Assembly (NCBI GenBank): GCA_016789305.1
Contig: JAEURJ010000008.1
Location: 1-64,000 of the forward strand
Origin: Anaerolineales bacterium
GTDB lineage: Bacteria; Chloroflexota; Anaerolineae; Anaerolineales; Villigracilaceae
Reading direction: 5' to 3'
DNA: 64,000 bases
Shown: in pieces, positions 25,101 to 30,771 of the stretch
How positions within the stretch are numbered: position 1 is the stretch's first letter
Layout: each line of letters starts with the position of its first letter
Program-made: the position numbers and the translations under genes
Notes under the pieces: generated by a model
What the model saw: the letters and a program-made list of their open reading frames with translations, nothing else
What the model was told of the DNA's origin: nothing
Databases searched by the model: none

Positions 25101-27124
25101 CCGGCAAAGTGTGGACTGCGAATGGAAATGCCCAAGTCGATACAGCACAGAGTAAATTTGGCGGTGCTTCTGCTTTGTTTGATGGCACAGGAGATTATTT
25201 AAGCGCTCCCGATAGTGCGGATTGGGATCTAAATGGCGACTTCACAATCGATTTCTGGGTGCGATTTAATAGCTACAACACGTACCAAAACATAATTAGC
25301 ACAACAACAGACGGTGGCGCCAATGGCGGTTTTTGGCTGGAATTTGGCAGCACTCGTGGATTCACGTTATACAATAACACGGCCTTGCTTTTGGAGGACA
25401 ATGTAACCAGCTTAACTGGGTTGTCGACGGGCACGTGGTATCACTTTGCTGTTGTTCGATCAGGGACCGGCACCAACAATTTGAAGCTTTATAAAGATGG
25501 AGTTTTGGCTGGTCAGGCTTCATCGAATGCAACTATTAACGGGGGTTCGAATCCAATGTTAATAGGCAAGTATGCAGGGAATACAACCACTTGGGGTTTC
25601 AACGGCTGGATCGATGAATTCCGCTTTAGCAAAGGCGTCGCCCGTTGGACCTCAAACTTCACGCCGCCTACTGCTGCCTATTCCGGAACCTATGTTCCAA
25701 CCACCCCAACCGCGGCACCGACCGGCTGGGTGGAGAAGACCTACACCTACTCGACCGCCATCCCCCATGCAGTGACCTCCGTCACCGACAAGAACGCGGC
25801 CAGTTTGGGCGCGTACACGTACGACGCCAACGGCAACATGACCTGTCGCGTGGAAGCGGGTGTGACCTACAAGCAGGTGTACAACGCGGAGAATCGCATT
25901 TCGTCGATCATGAAGCTGCGCTCCGGGACATGCACGGACGCCAGTCCCGTGCTCGAAACGAAATGGGACTTCGCCTACGACGGCGATGGGACTCGCATGG
26001 CCACGCTCGTGACTCCGTATGACGAGACCACGGGCCTGCCGCTCACATCTTCGTTCACGGCCTATTACTTCGGCGGCGCGTATGAGACCCGTTCCGATGG
26101 CGCGATCTTCAAGTATTACTCCTTCAGCGGACAATCCATCGTCAACGAGTACGATCCTGCCACATCAACCTGGGAACTTTCCTACCTGCTGACCGATCAC
26201 CTGAGCTCCGTCGTCGCAGTGACCGATGGGACGGGCGCGCTCGTTTCCCAACAGCGCTACCTGCCCTTCGGCGGCGAGCGGACCAATCTTGGCACCATCT
26301 CGCAAACGGACTACGGGTATACCGGTCAACGCGACTTGGAGATGGGGTTGATGGATTACAAGGCGCGATTCTATAGTCCACTTTTAGGTAAGTTTGTTCA
26401 GCCAGATACGATTACCCCGGGTGGCCCACAAGGGTTGAATCGCTATTCATATGTGAGCAATAATCCTGTTAATTTTAATGATCCAACAGGCCATATGATG
26501 ACAAGGGATGACGGGGGAGGTGGTGGTTGTGGTAAAAAATGCCTTGATAATTTAAATAAGAAAGATAAAGATGAGAAGGATAAAGAAAAGAAGAAAGATG
26601 ATAATACTGGAAATGACGTAAAAATAAAAGTCAAACTTGGTGAAGGTGAGTATTCTTTCGATGGAGAAAATTTTCGTACAAACTGTTTTAACGGAAATTG
26701 CCTATCAACCATGAATATTTATGTGATTGACGATTATCAGGAAAAGACGTCGGACCTCTTTGTTGATTATTTAACCAAGCCCTATACATCAAAAGATTTT
26801 TCAAAAGACTTTGTACTTTATCTGGCAGGTAAAGGGTTGCCTGGTATAGATGAAGGAGTGTTTGTAGCTGATATGGTCGAAAAAGGAAGACAAAATCAAA
26901 AGAATGCCGCTGTTGCAGCAATATTAAAAACTATATCAAGAGGTGACGAAGACCCACGGCCAATCGTGGTAACATTTTATAACAATTTGGTTAACAAGAG
27001 TGGTCAAGGTGTAGATATAATGACTAGTGTAGGATATGGCGAATCTTACACTGTGATGATGGGCGGGTGGGCTGGCGGAGCGCCTGCTTACGAAATTCAA
27101 TCGATGTTAAATACAATACCCTGA
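16133..27124 (+). CDS. Giant RHS/SpvB polymorphic-toxin-like surface protein
   Basis: A 3663-residue protein. Residues 1-34 are a signal peptide. Residues 88-205 are a DUF11-like beta domain. An SpvB-like region starts near 375 (LLFDQPYTSLFTGASRYSIP). YD/RHS repeats run to about 1575 (LTYTYDALGRPD type). The shell is then interrupted by Thr/Pro-rich linkers, LamG-like domains at about 1653-1876, 1933-2155 and 2965-3183, and two related Gly-rich domains at about 2183-2566 and 2590-2953. RHS repeats resume at about 3200 and end in the RHS-associated core (YTGQRDLEMGLMDYKARFYS ... NDPTGH, to 3454). The last 208 residues are an unrecognised, AT-rich tip. In RHS toxins the shell encloses a C-terminal toxin. 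The tip resembles no family I know, so toxicity is inferred from position. Confidence 0.88.
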   Translation: MSPIFKSGTETISRMILTVIVLFNAAVPTAALALPSKSDETAALETTADSNSLPVQSPVYYEPSPALQNPTRFSEDADEEKPATPEKDPIEFSISTDKGKVGSSRTVTINVVVRNNSEIEATNLTYYDKLEKGLEYGSSTDKSVRYNFLNSTVTYKIKQLKAGEEATFSYTIKVKNNKSGKLSIHNAEIEYDYGKETRAQTASLGFADNSALVNSDALIIIPDQAGDGWETAGRYSLYLNQEVLPQQAVVAIAPAKISGKGPALQFNLDLIQTTAPATAVSGDLAEQDITLNKEVETVFESPAYLEINLDGVADLSNMPADQEPYVATYDEESKVWVKVPIVETDPATNSVTVEAAHFSTWGAGLGNSLPKNGANVLLFDQPYTSLFTGASRYSIPIWTPSGRAGMAPDVSLSYSSATVDGVLGDVQAPWVGVGWNIDGIEVVRKITTNENGYGYNNSFALTLNGTVYELLVDPNNPNRYYTKQGSFLYVERHNFALGNSGEVTNKTGEWWEVVSTDGTRYRLGWNNDAEQLALMYGYACKTGNPCTTPGGAYATLGYAGKAEDLVALRWRVDKITDAHGNTITYSYTETQPSAATTLAPFDRESYLSTISYTGFENPQGGSGNLTPGYQVEFVTAPRSTIGDVPTTFNIWDNLDSKYLDKILIKCLLCETPNQVIRTYDLNYSLATVPNANGTLTLTDIKISGEGYSEGGQSVQAVNAPTIKFNYQNLDNRNVTGTSNDRYTYPRMQVINNGTGGLLTYSYETDGRGIDSWYNYRVKDVRVEGGLGTAALQAYTYTTPVYTNVGGTNLGDLIGYTTTSEKQLDYNNANAVILETKHDFGTAGLDTGYELKTEWLSGTTVLRKTTNTYVTDNTKAPFSGWNYRYLYQTINYVNNGGSLLVASKVVYTRDPATGNLLVQTDFMGTSTYRKTYYEYLTNINPNVYILDKASRVLVVTASNAVLSDTRYHYDDRINEAPTRGDLTLTQNLTGSGDAVVNSGAHFDVYGNVERQTQYTAYGTVNVAASGGSQESSVVYDSAFHTYPISQTNPMGQSTSTAYLYALGVPFRSTDINGWVTTTKYDSLGRQLSIQVPGVEDESVWYNYPSPNGSGVIPAPYSVEMQILDTTANAYRSVWGIYDGMGRQIQMQVYDDDQDKILVTDTEFNPHGSVYRQSSPYYVNSSGGFYVTPAGTQFTSSLYDALGRVTQVTQPGNLTTLTSYNGFVTTVINQQGQTTERATDGLGRLTTVREYSDSNTVYATTRYANDELNRLVSMTDAQGNITTLTYDWLGRKTGMDDPDMGIWTYQYNPTGTLHQQTDARSETLTFGYDALNRLISKTGSGVNTGYTYGSTPGNYGFRIGMTDSSGASTWSYSNFGRTVTEVRALTGAASSQSMTTTSDWLGRPLSMTYPDGEELTYTYDALGRPDTLDSDTPADTLVDLTYNVLGQVTTQVLGNGVTITNTYDANTNRLTSRTSTGNLINFGYTYDPAGNITTLTDGVLNETHQYTYDFLNRLKTAKAFTTGNTSAVKYDQQFEYDKVGNITQMNDWVTATPIVSLDLPSASHGLFAPVSYRSPQMANEGSFPNSLMRQSGDTETPTPTETQTATETETPTETATVTTTPTVTATATSTATATYTKVPTNTVAFSPTPSATPWSGADGYTSSMLHFNGPDASTSIIDETGKVWTASGNAQLDDLRFKFGGTSAFFDGTGDLLSTNNHSDLQLAANNFTIDFWVRFNNLPSSGAIKTFIEKGDATGRYDYWFYLKNNGGTYEYHLETWNSGAYSVNFSVPSPGLSTSAWYHVALVRNGSNFYVFQNGTQAGATQTDADALYNNTYALHVGSVLWSGSYAIDGWIDEFRVSKGVARWTSNFTPPTAAYGYGPEPTATPITNTLTQTSTPTKTSTSTKTSTSTATFTPSRTPTPYTITPTSTPEFGSLSAYWSFEGVTGTTVNDEAVGDATNNSAVLTNGPVVQSSGAQGSSLFFDGSNDYASIADQAEIKKDGSFTISAWVNPASIVTGRTQYILQKGAANKDYGFITVSTQGTATPTANPGNSNANGSIAFQIGDLTPNTLYGPILPVNTWTMVTGVYDSTAGRMRLYLNGELVASQAVTGTLSMSTTGLTFSSSVAANVYHGSLDEVRFYNRALLDSEVQTIFGSFATPTPLAISATPTVITATPNITPIPLGQQPWGTGNDGDLTIAANTTFNINTQTNGVNNRTCADGVAYSVTQLGDTAATLGSAINPTVTPPATVTATPTGTVTPGTPPVSICLAAGDEVLLVQLAGDSTTSYNSGSYEFLRVASVNGTTVNFSTSKTKWYGYGWRNDLNIGTGAGQIRVMLMRVPNYNNVTLSGSNAKLTANSFDGNKYGVVVFRVFGQLTGSGVITATGLGGGGGYAKGGDAVVGRSGGGGGFGTNGGTATSDGSGGAGGIAFGDITLQKIYLGSAGGSTSGYETQGTCGGGNGPIISCTIWHPGPGGGSGGGILMISAQTINFTGPIESNGTAGGQWQDVYVYGGGGSGGSVRVDGANISINTITASGGAAGGGGAGAGGVGRVAVYYSTSQSVTNSNPTAYLAVLGQSSTPTPTATPINLTVTPSPWGNGKDGNLTINSGATFNISTQNSGTRLCQDGGDGVAYSIIKLTSSWAQLSTAPTNGCLSAGDEIMLFNMQGTAANPNNAGRFEFLRIGGVVGDTVYFTTDKINFYGDNVGDDSNIGIATTGGSVYQQRVVIQRIPNYNNVTINGTLTSAGWNTYKNGVVAFRAAGTLSGSGTVNVNGLGYGSATGYAGVGVWGTHVGSIFGGGMPGLDGGDRFSGSGGGYGTSGSDSSNNRVGGYSYGNPQLSLLFPGGGGGYGGWCPSCEQQAGDPGGAGGGIIWIAGQTISFTGSLTSNGANGGTLGGAAGAGGSIRVEGDTIALNTASISGGTYRVAAGIGRIAVYYRTSFTANFTPGYQLQVNPNTTSTPTATPTEIAYDNNTKSLLHMDGTDASTSFPDPTGKVWTANGNAQVDTAQSKFGGASALFDGTGDYLSAPDSADWDLNGDFTIDFWVRFNSYNTYQNIISTTTDGGANGGFWLEFGSTRGFTLYNNTALLLEDNVTSLTGLSTGTWYHFAVVRSGTGTNNLKLYKDGVLAGQASSNATINGGSNPMLIGKYAGNTTTWGFNGWIDEFRFSKGVARWTSNFTPPTAAYSGTYVPTTPTAAPTGWVEKTYTYSTAIPHAVTSVTDKNAASLGAYTYDANGNMTCRVEAGVTYKQVYNAENRISSIMKLRSGTCTDASPVLETKWDFAYDGDGTRMATLVTPYDETTGLPLTSSFTAYYFGGAYETRSDGAIFKYYSFSGQSIVNEYDPATSTWELSYLLTDHLSSVVAVTDGTGALVSQQRYLPFGGERTNLGTISQTDYGYTGQRDLEMGLMDYKARFYSPLLGKFVQPDTITPGGPQGLNRYSYVSNNPVNFNDPTGHMMTRDDGGGGGCGKKCLDNLNKKDKDEKDKEKKKDDNTGNDVKIKVKLGEGEYSFDGENFRTNCFNGNCLSTMNIYVIDDYQEKTSDLFVDYLTKPYTSKDFSKDFVLYLAGKGLPGIDEGVFVADMVEKGRQNQKNAAVAAILKTISRGDEDPRPIVVTFYNNLVNKSGQGVDIMTSVGYGESYTVMMGGWAGGAPAYEIQSMLNTIP

Positions 27125-27153
27125 AAAGATTGATATTAAGAGGATATAGAGAA

Positions 27154-27729
27154 ATGAAAATAAAGTGGCCGTCAGTCCTTTTGATTGTATTGTTGCTAAC
27201 ATCTTGTGCTCAGAAAAAAATCTTTGATGACACAAGTTTTGTAGACAATTCAGATTCTAAGCTTGTTTCGACGCTGTTAAGTCGAGATGATTTTAATTCG
27301 GACTGGAGGCTTGGCTATGGAGAGCTAACTCAGCATTCTGGAGGCACGGATGTACTAAGTGCCGATGAATATGCGAGTTATTTTCTTGTAACTACATACT
27401 TGCCCTACGAAACTTATTTCACCTTTTCTCATGAGATATACCTACATGTTAATAGCAAGATTGACACAACTAGTTTCTTGGATTTTGAGAGGCCCGGTTT
27501 CGAATGGACCCCATTGGGGCACTTAGGGTTTTTGGCCCAATCAACACGTTGTATTATATATAATGAATCTACTAAGCAGAGTTGTGTCTTTGTTGAAAGT
27601 AATGATTTTCTAACTTCAGTTTTAATGTTAACTCTGTCATCTAATCTTTCTGAAGAACAAATAAGTAGTGCACTTGCCCCAATCATTAATATTCTCGAAA
27701 TAAAGTTTCAAGAATATAGTGTAAAGTAA
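27154..27729 (+). CDS. Lipoprotein, candidate immunity protein
   Basis: A 191-residue protein with a lipoprotein signal (LLIVLLLTSC, cysteine at residue 18). The rest is soluble with no recognised domain. It begins 30 bases after the RHS stop and shares that gene's AT-rich 3' base composition. The ATG at 27154 is chosen because the lipobox is then correctly placed; AAGAGGA lies about ten bases upstream. In polymorphic-toxin loci the immunity gene follows directly, and a membrane-anchored one would guard against a toxin acting outside the cytoplasm. The role is an inference. Confidence 0.6.
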   Translation: MKIKWPSVLLIVLLLTSCAQKKIFDDTSFVDNSDSKLVSTLLSRDDFNSDWRLGYGELTQHSGGTDVLSADEYASYFLVTTYLPYETYFTFSHEIYLHVNSKIDTTSFLDFERPGFEWTPLGHLGFLAQSTRCIIYNESTKQSCVFVESNDFLTSVLMLTLSSNLSEEQISSALAPIINILEIKFQEYSVK

Positions 27730-27785
27730 GAACAACCACCTTGTTCGGCAAAGGTCCTTGCGTTAGCACCCAGGGTTCCACTTCG

Positions 27786-27829
27786 CTCGGCGCGGGACTT
27801 TGTCCCCGCCGAGAATTGACCGCAGGTCT
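27786..27829 (+). repeat. REP-like palindrome, copy A
   Basis: CTCGGCG-c-GGGAC and GTCCCCGCCGAG form a 12-bp stem with one bulged base and a TTT loop, followed by the tail AATTGACCGCAGGTCT. It lies in the 348-base gene-free stretch 27730-28077, which otherwise holds copy B, an AAGGTGAC inverted pair and the promoter of the next gene. Confidence 0.85.
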
Positions 27830-27945
27830 ATAGCTTCGCGTGGGTGGGATGTGACCCAGATGACAGTCACCTTTGCGTAGCACGCTGTGGGTCAAGGTGA
27901 CATTTTGCAACTACACCATAGGAACCCTAATATATGTTGCCCTCG

Positions 27946-27989
27946 CTCGGCGCGGGACTTTGTCCCCGCCGAGAATTGACCGCAGGTCT
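27946..27989 (+). repeat. REP-like palindrome, copy B
   Basis: Identical over its 44 bases to the copy at 27786, in the same orientation, including the tail AATTGACCGCAGGTCT. Confidence 0.85.
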
Positions 27990-28043
27990 GATAACCTAGC
28001 TCTGTGTAGGTGGGTGTTTTTCATGTATAGTCATATATTTTTG

Positions 28044-28052
28044 TGCTATACT
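28044..28052 (+). promoter_or_regulatory. Extended -10 promoter of the DUF104/protease pair
   Basis: TGC-TATACT is an extended -10 element. No good -35 box lies upstream. GAGGTG, the ribosome-binding site, and the ATG at 28078 follow. Confidence 0.5.
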
Positions 28053-28077
28053 TTTTAAAAGATAAACGAGGTGCCCG

Positions 28078-28293
28078 ATGACGATTAACACATATGAAGG
28101 TGTGGTTGAAAAGGGAATGGTCCGTTTGAAGACGGGCGTAAAGCTGCCTGAAAATGCGAAGGTCTATGTCATTGTCACAGACCTTGAAGTGGAAAAGAAA
28201 AAACCGGTCCGCGTTTTAACACCCCGCCTTGCGCGTCGTGGACAGGCTGCGAATTTCAAGATGCAAGTCAGCAAGGAAAAACCGAATGCCTGA
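28078..28293 (+). CDS. DUF104/AF2212-like small protein
   Basis: A 71-residue protein. The first 40 residues, TYEGVVEKGMVRLKTGVKLP then ENAKVYVIV, match the short beta-strand pattern of DUF104 (AF2212-like), found in archaea, cyanobacteria and Chloroflexota beside PIN toxins or small proteases. The C-terminus is basic. It overlaps the next gene by eight bases, so the two are translationally coupled. An antitoxin-like or targeting role is possible, but not shown. Confidence 0.65.
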   Translation: MTINTYEGVVEKGMVRLKTGVKLPENAKVYVIVTDLEVEKKKPVRVLTPRLARRGQAANFKMQVSKEKPNA

Positions 28294-28672
28294 GTACGAC
28301 TCGGCAAATTTTGACCCGCCTGCGCCAGTTGCCCATGTGACTCTTCGGAATCCAGCAACTGGCGTTTCGTTATCTGACGTGCCCATGTTAATTGATACAG
28401 GAGCAGATGCCACCTTGCTGCCGCAGGAGTACGTTCAACAATTGGGAGTCGAGCCACCTGATGAGAACGCGCTTTTCGAAGTGCAGGGATTCGATGGCGA
28501 AATAAAACTTGCAAAAGCGGTGCAGTTGGAATTGTATTTCCTGGAAAGGAAATTCGCAGGGCAGTTTTTATTGATCGATCAGCCGATGGGGATTCTGGGA
28601 CGAAACATTCTCAATTCGATACCGATCCTGCTGGATGGTCCGCGTAACAGGTGGGACGAGAAGAAAAAATAA
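28286..28672 (+). CDS. Clan AA (retropepsin-like) aspartic protease
   Basis: A 128-residue protein with the catalytic motif D37-T-G (MLIDTGADATLLPQ) and the second conserved block GILGRNIL near residue 101, the arrangement of retropepsin-type proteases that act as dimers. The ATG at 28286 overlaps the upstream stop; the open frame goes further back but without a start site. There is no signal peptide, so it is cytoplasmic. Its substrate is unknown. A pairing with a DUF104-like protein recurs in several phyla to my knowledge. Confidence 0.8.
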   Translation: MPEYDSANFDPPAPVAHVTLRNPATGVSLSDVPMLIDTGADATLLPQEYVQQLGVEPPDENALFEVQGFDGEIKLAKAVQLELYFLERKFAGQFLLIDQPMGILGRNILNSIPILLDGPRNRWDEKKK

Positions 28673-28680
28673 GGCTCGCG

Positions 28681-28724
28681 CTCGGCGCGGGACTTTGTCC
28701 CCGCCGAGAATTGACTGAAGGCCT
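28681..28724 (+). repeat. REP-like palindrome, copy C
   Basis: Same stem and loop as the copies at 27786 and 27946. The tail has diverged (TTGACTGAAGGCCT). It begins nine bases after the protease stop codon and may serve as its 3' end. The gene-free stretch 28673-29059 holds this copy, a half copy of the TGTCGTTGCGAG element and the degenerate REP cluster. Confidence 0.8.
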
Positions 28725-28888
28725 AATAACCTGTGAATAGTCGTACCCCCACCGGTGGAAAGTGGGTGTTACGAACACATTACGAACGAGGTACGTAGGA
28801 TGTACGTTCGCATTACGTACCCAAGTTCTTCTCATGGCGAAAAGTCACCCCCCATATCTTGCCGTTATGCCGCTCCTCCCGATCTAAC

Positions 28889-28930
28889 CATGTCGTTGCG
28901 AGGAGCGATTTTTGCGACGAAGCAATCTTG
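28889..28930 (+). repeat. Half copy of the TGTCGTTGCGAG palindromic element
   Basis: CATGTCGTTGCGAGGAGCGA then TTTTTGCGACGAAGCAATCT is the left half of the element found complete at 29663 and 30772. It breaks off where REP copy D begins, so the REP-like sequence may have inserted here. It also gives the uninterrupted sequence at the point where the 30772 copy carries its insertion. Confidence 0.7.
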
Positions 28931-28938
28931 CCTTGCTG

Positions 28939-29041
28939 TTCGGCGCGGATCTCTGACCCCGCCGAGAATGGACCGCAGGTCTGGTAGCCCAACGCCGCCG
29001 AGAATCGGACCGCAGGTCTGGTAGCGCGACCCCGCCGAGAA
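28939..29041 (+). repeat. Cluster of degenerate REP copies upstream of the RAYT
   Basis: One nearly full copy (28939-28982, TTCGGCGCGG ... CCCCGCCGAGAA) is followed by two shorter ones (about 28991-29023 and 29029-29041), each containing GCCGAGAAT and, where complete, GGACCGCAGGTCTGGTAGC. All have the same orientation and lead directly into the transposase promoter. Confidence 0.75.
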
Positions 29042-29047
29042 TTATTT

Positions 29048-29053
29048 TATAAT
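29048..29053 (+). promoter_or_regulatory. -10 box of the RAYT gene
   Basis: TATAAT ends six bases before the ATG at 29060, so the transcript would begin at or next to the start codon and be leaderless. No clear -35 box is present in the REP sequence upstream. Confidence 0.45.
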
Positions 29054-29059
29054 CCCCAC

Positions 29060-29602
29060 ATGGAAAGATATCGTATCGTCAAAGATGTCGGCCTGTATTA
29101 CGTCACCTTCACGGTCGTGGAGTGGCTGCCCATTTTTATTGGCGAAGCACCCTGTAAGATCATCACCGACAGCTTTAACTACAGCATCAAAAATAAACAT
29201 CTGGGTGTCAATGCATATGTGATCATGCCCACCCATCTTCACGCCATTCTTTTTGATGTCGATTTCGATTCGGAACGATTGAAGCACACCCTGGACGACA
29301 TTCGCAAGTTCACCGGTCGACAACTGATCAAGTATTGTGAGGGGCATGTACCGAATATATTTATCGAGACGTTCCATCGACATGCAGGCAAAGATCGCGA
29401 GCATCGATTTTGGCAATCCACCCAGCATCCTATGGGGATCTTTTCGGACCGGTTTTGGAAGCAGAAAATGGATTATTTGCATCACAATCCCTGCCGCAAG
29501 GGGCTGGTGATCCGCCCGGAAGATTGGCGGTTTTCTTCCGCATTGTATTGGTCCACAAGAGAGGCGAATGATGTGCAATTGTCTGATGTGGGTTGGGAGT
29601 AG
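29060..29602 (+). CDS. REP-associated tyrosine transposase (RAYT)
   Basis: A 180-residue Y1/HUH protein of the IS200-like RAYT family. H59-L-H61 in MPTHLHAILF is the metal-binding pair, and Y140 in KMDYLHHNP is the likely nucleophile, followed by the family block GLVIRPEDWRFSSALYW. RAYTs cut single-stranded REP hairpins and are single-copy domesticated transposases that spread REP sequences. It is intact and flanked by REP-like palindromes, direct upstream and inverted downstream. Confidence 0.9.
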   Translation: MERYRIVKDVGLYYVTFTVVEWLPIFIGEAPCKIITDSFNYSIKNKHLGVNAYVIMPTHLHAILFDVDFDSERLKHTLDDIRKFTGRQLIKYCEGHVPNIFIETFHRHAGKDREHRFWQSTQHPMGIFSDRFWKQKMDYLHHNPCRKGLVIRPEDWRFSSALYWSTREANDVQLSDVGWE

Positions 29603-29609
29603 GGCGGGA

Positions 29610-29658
29610 GACCTGCGGTCGTAACTCTCGGCGGGGACGGAGTCCCTCGCCGAGCGGG
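29610..29658 (-). repeat. Inverted REP copy downstream of the RAYT
   Basis: AGACCTGCGGTC then CTCTCGGCGGGGAC and GTCCCTCGCCGAG form the reverse complement of the copies upstream. With them it frames the transposase gene as an inverted pair, the usual REP/inverted-REP layout. Confidence 0.8.
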
Positions 29659-29662
29659 AACC

Positions 29663-29741
29663 ATGTCGTTGCGAGGGTGCTCTTCCCGAAGCAACCTCCT
29701 CATTAATTAGGAGATTGCTTCTCGAAGACTCGCAACGACAT
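29663..29741. repeat. Palindromic element, complete 79-bp copy
   Basis: Perfect 13-base terminal inverted repeats ATGTCGTTGCGAG (29663-29675) and CTCGCAACGACAT (29729-29741). Inside, GCAACCTCCT and AGGAGATTGC are also inverted around ATTAATT, so the whole element can fold into one hairpin. No coding capacity. It looks like a short non-autonomous element or intergenic hairpin family. Confidence 0.8.
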
Positions 29742-29867
29742 ATAATGTCCTACCCAAACTTCCAGTACAAGACCAGCCCTTTCGGCGATACACTCCTTGC
29801 ATCCAGTCACTATACTGATGACCTATCACTCTGGAGATCGACTCCAGAATTTTCAAGGAGAACCCTC

Positions 29868-30767
29868 ATGAGCAAGAACCTGTTTTTGGAACTATCCGAT
29901 GCGGCAGCCGATGCCGCCGAACGTGCGGGGGTGTCCACGGTGTTGGTCGATGCGCGCCGCAGGTTTCCCGCCAGCGGCATTGCCATTTCAGCGGATACGG
30001 TCCTCACCGCCGATCACGTCGTCGAACGCGACGAGGATATCAAAGTGATCCTCGCAGATGGAACGGAATTAAGTGCGCGCCTCGCCGGTCGGGACCCCGG
30101 GTCTGATCTCGCTGTTTTGAAACTCGATAAGGCCTCAGCCACTCCCGCTGAACTCTCGAAGACCCCCGCACGCGTGGGACAATTCGTCCTCGCGATTGGC
30201 CGGCCTTCATCTAAAGGAATCGAATCCAGCTTCGGTTCGGTCAACGCCATCGGCGGTCCGGTCCGCACCGGGCGCGGCGGTATGTTGGACAAATTCATCA
30301 AGACGGACGTGGTTTCCTATCCCGGCTTCTCCGGCGGTCCGCTGGTCAACGGGGATGGGACCATCTTCGGCATCAACACCTCCGGCTTCGGCAGCGGCTC
30401 GGCCATCACCATCCCTGCAGATGTCGCCTGGAAGATCGCCGAAGCCCTCGTCAAAGACGGCAAGATCAAACGCGGCTACCTCGGCATTCGCAGTCAAACC
30501 GTCAACATCCCGGCCGATGGCAGGAAAGCCCTCAAGCGTGAGCAGGAGACCGGCTTGTTGATCGTCGGCATGGAAAATGACAGTCCCGCCGCAAAGGGCG
30601 GCTTGATGGTTGGTGATATCCTTGTCGGTGTGGCCGGTGATGCCATCGAACACCACGACGAATTGTTCACCCGCTTAAGTGGCGACGTCGTCGGAAAATC
30701 CACCGCCCTGGACGTGCTCCGCGGCGGCAAACTCGAGTCGATCAAGGTCGTGGTTGGAGAGAGATAG
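29868..30767 (+). CDS. HtrA-like trypsin/PDZ serine protease, cytoplasmic
   Basis: A 299-residue protein with a trypsin-like domain and one C-terminal PDZ domain (about 200-299). The triad is intact: H50 (TADHVV), D80 (DPGSDLAVLKL) and S155 (PGFSGGPLV). The ATG at 29868 has AAGGAG seven bases upstream. No signal peptide or membrane helix precedes the protease domain, unlike DegP, DegS and most HtrA proteins, so it should act in the cytoplasm. It is flanked by two copies of the same palindromic element and followed by a LuxR regulator. Confidence 0.88.
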   Translation: MSKNLFLELSDAAADAAERAGVSTVLVDARRRFPASGIAISADTVLTADHVVERDEDIKVILADGTELSARLAGRDPGSDLAVLKLDKASATPAELSKTPARVGQFVLAIGRPSSKGIESSFGSVNAIGGPVRTGRGGMLDKFIKTDVVSYPGFSGGPLVNGDGTIFGINTSGFGSGSAITIPADVAWKIAEALVKDGKIKRGYLGIRSQTVNIPADGRKALKREQETGLLIVGMENDSPAAKGGLMVGDILVGVAGDAIEHHDELFTRLSGDVVGKSTALDVLRGGKLESIKVVVGER

Positions 30768-30771
30768 TTAC

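Noticed and set aside
28229..28285. Upstream extension of the aspartic protease
   Set aside because: The added residues overlap the DUF104-like gene and have no start site; the ATG at 28286 overlapping the upstream stop is the usual coupled arrangement.
27786..29741. Possible CRISPR array from the repeated palindromes
   Set aside because: Copies are unevenly spaced, in both orientations, separated by genes, and no cas gene is present; REP-like elements with a RAYT explain them.
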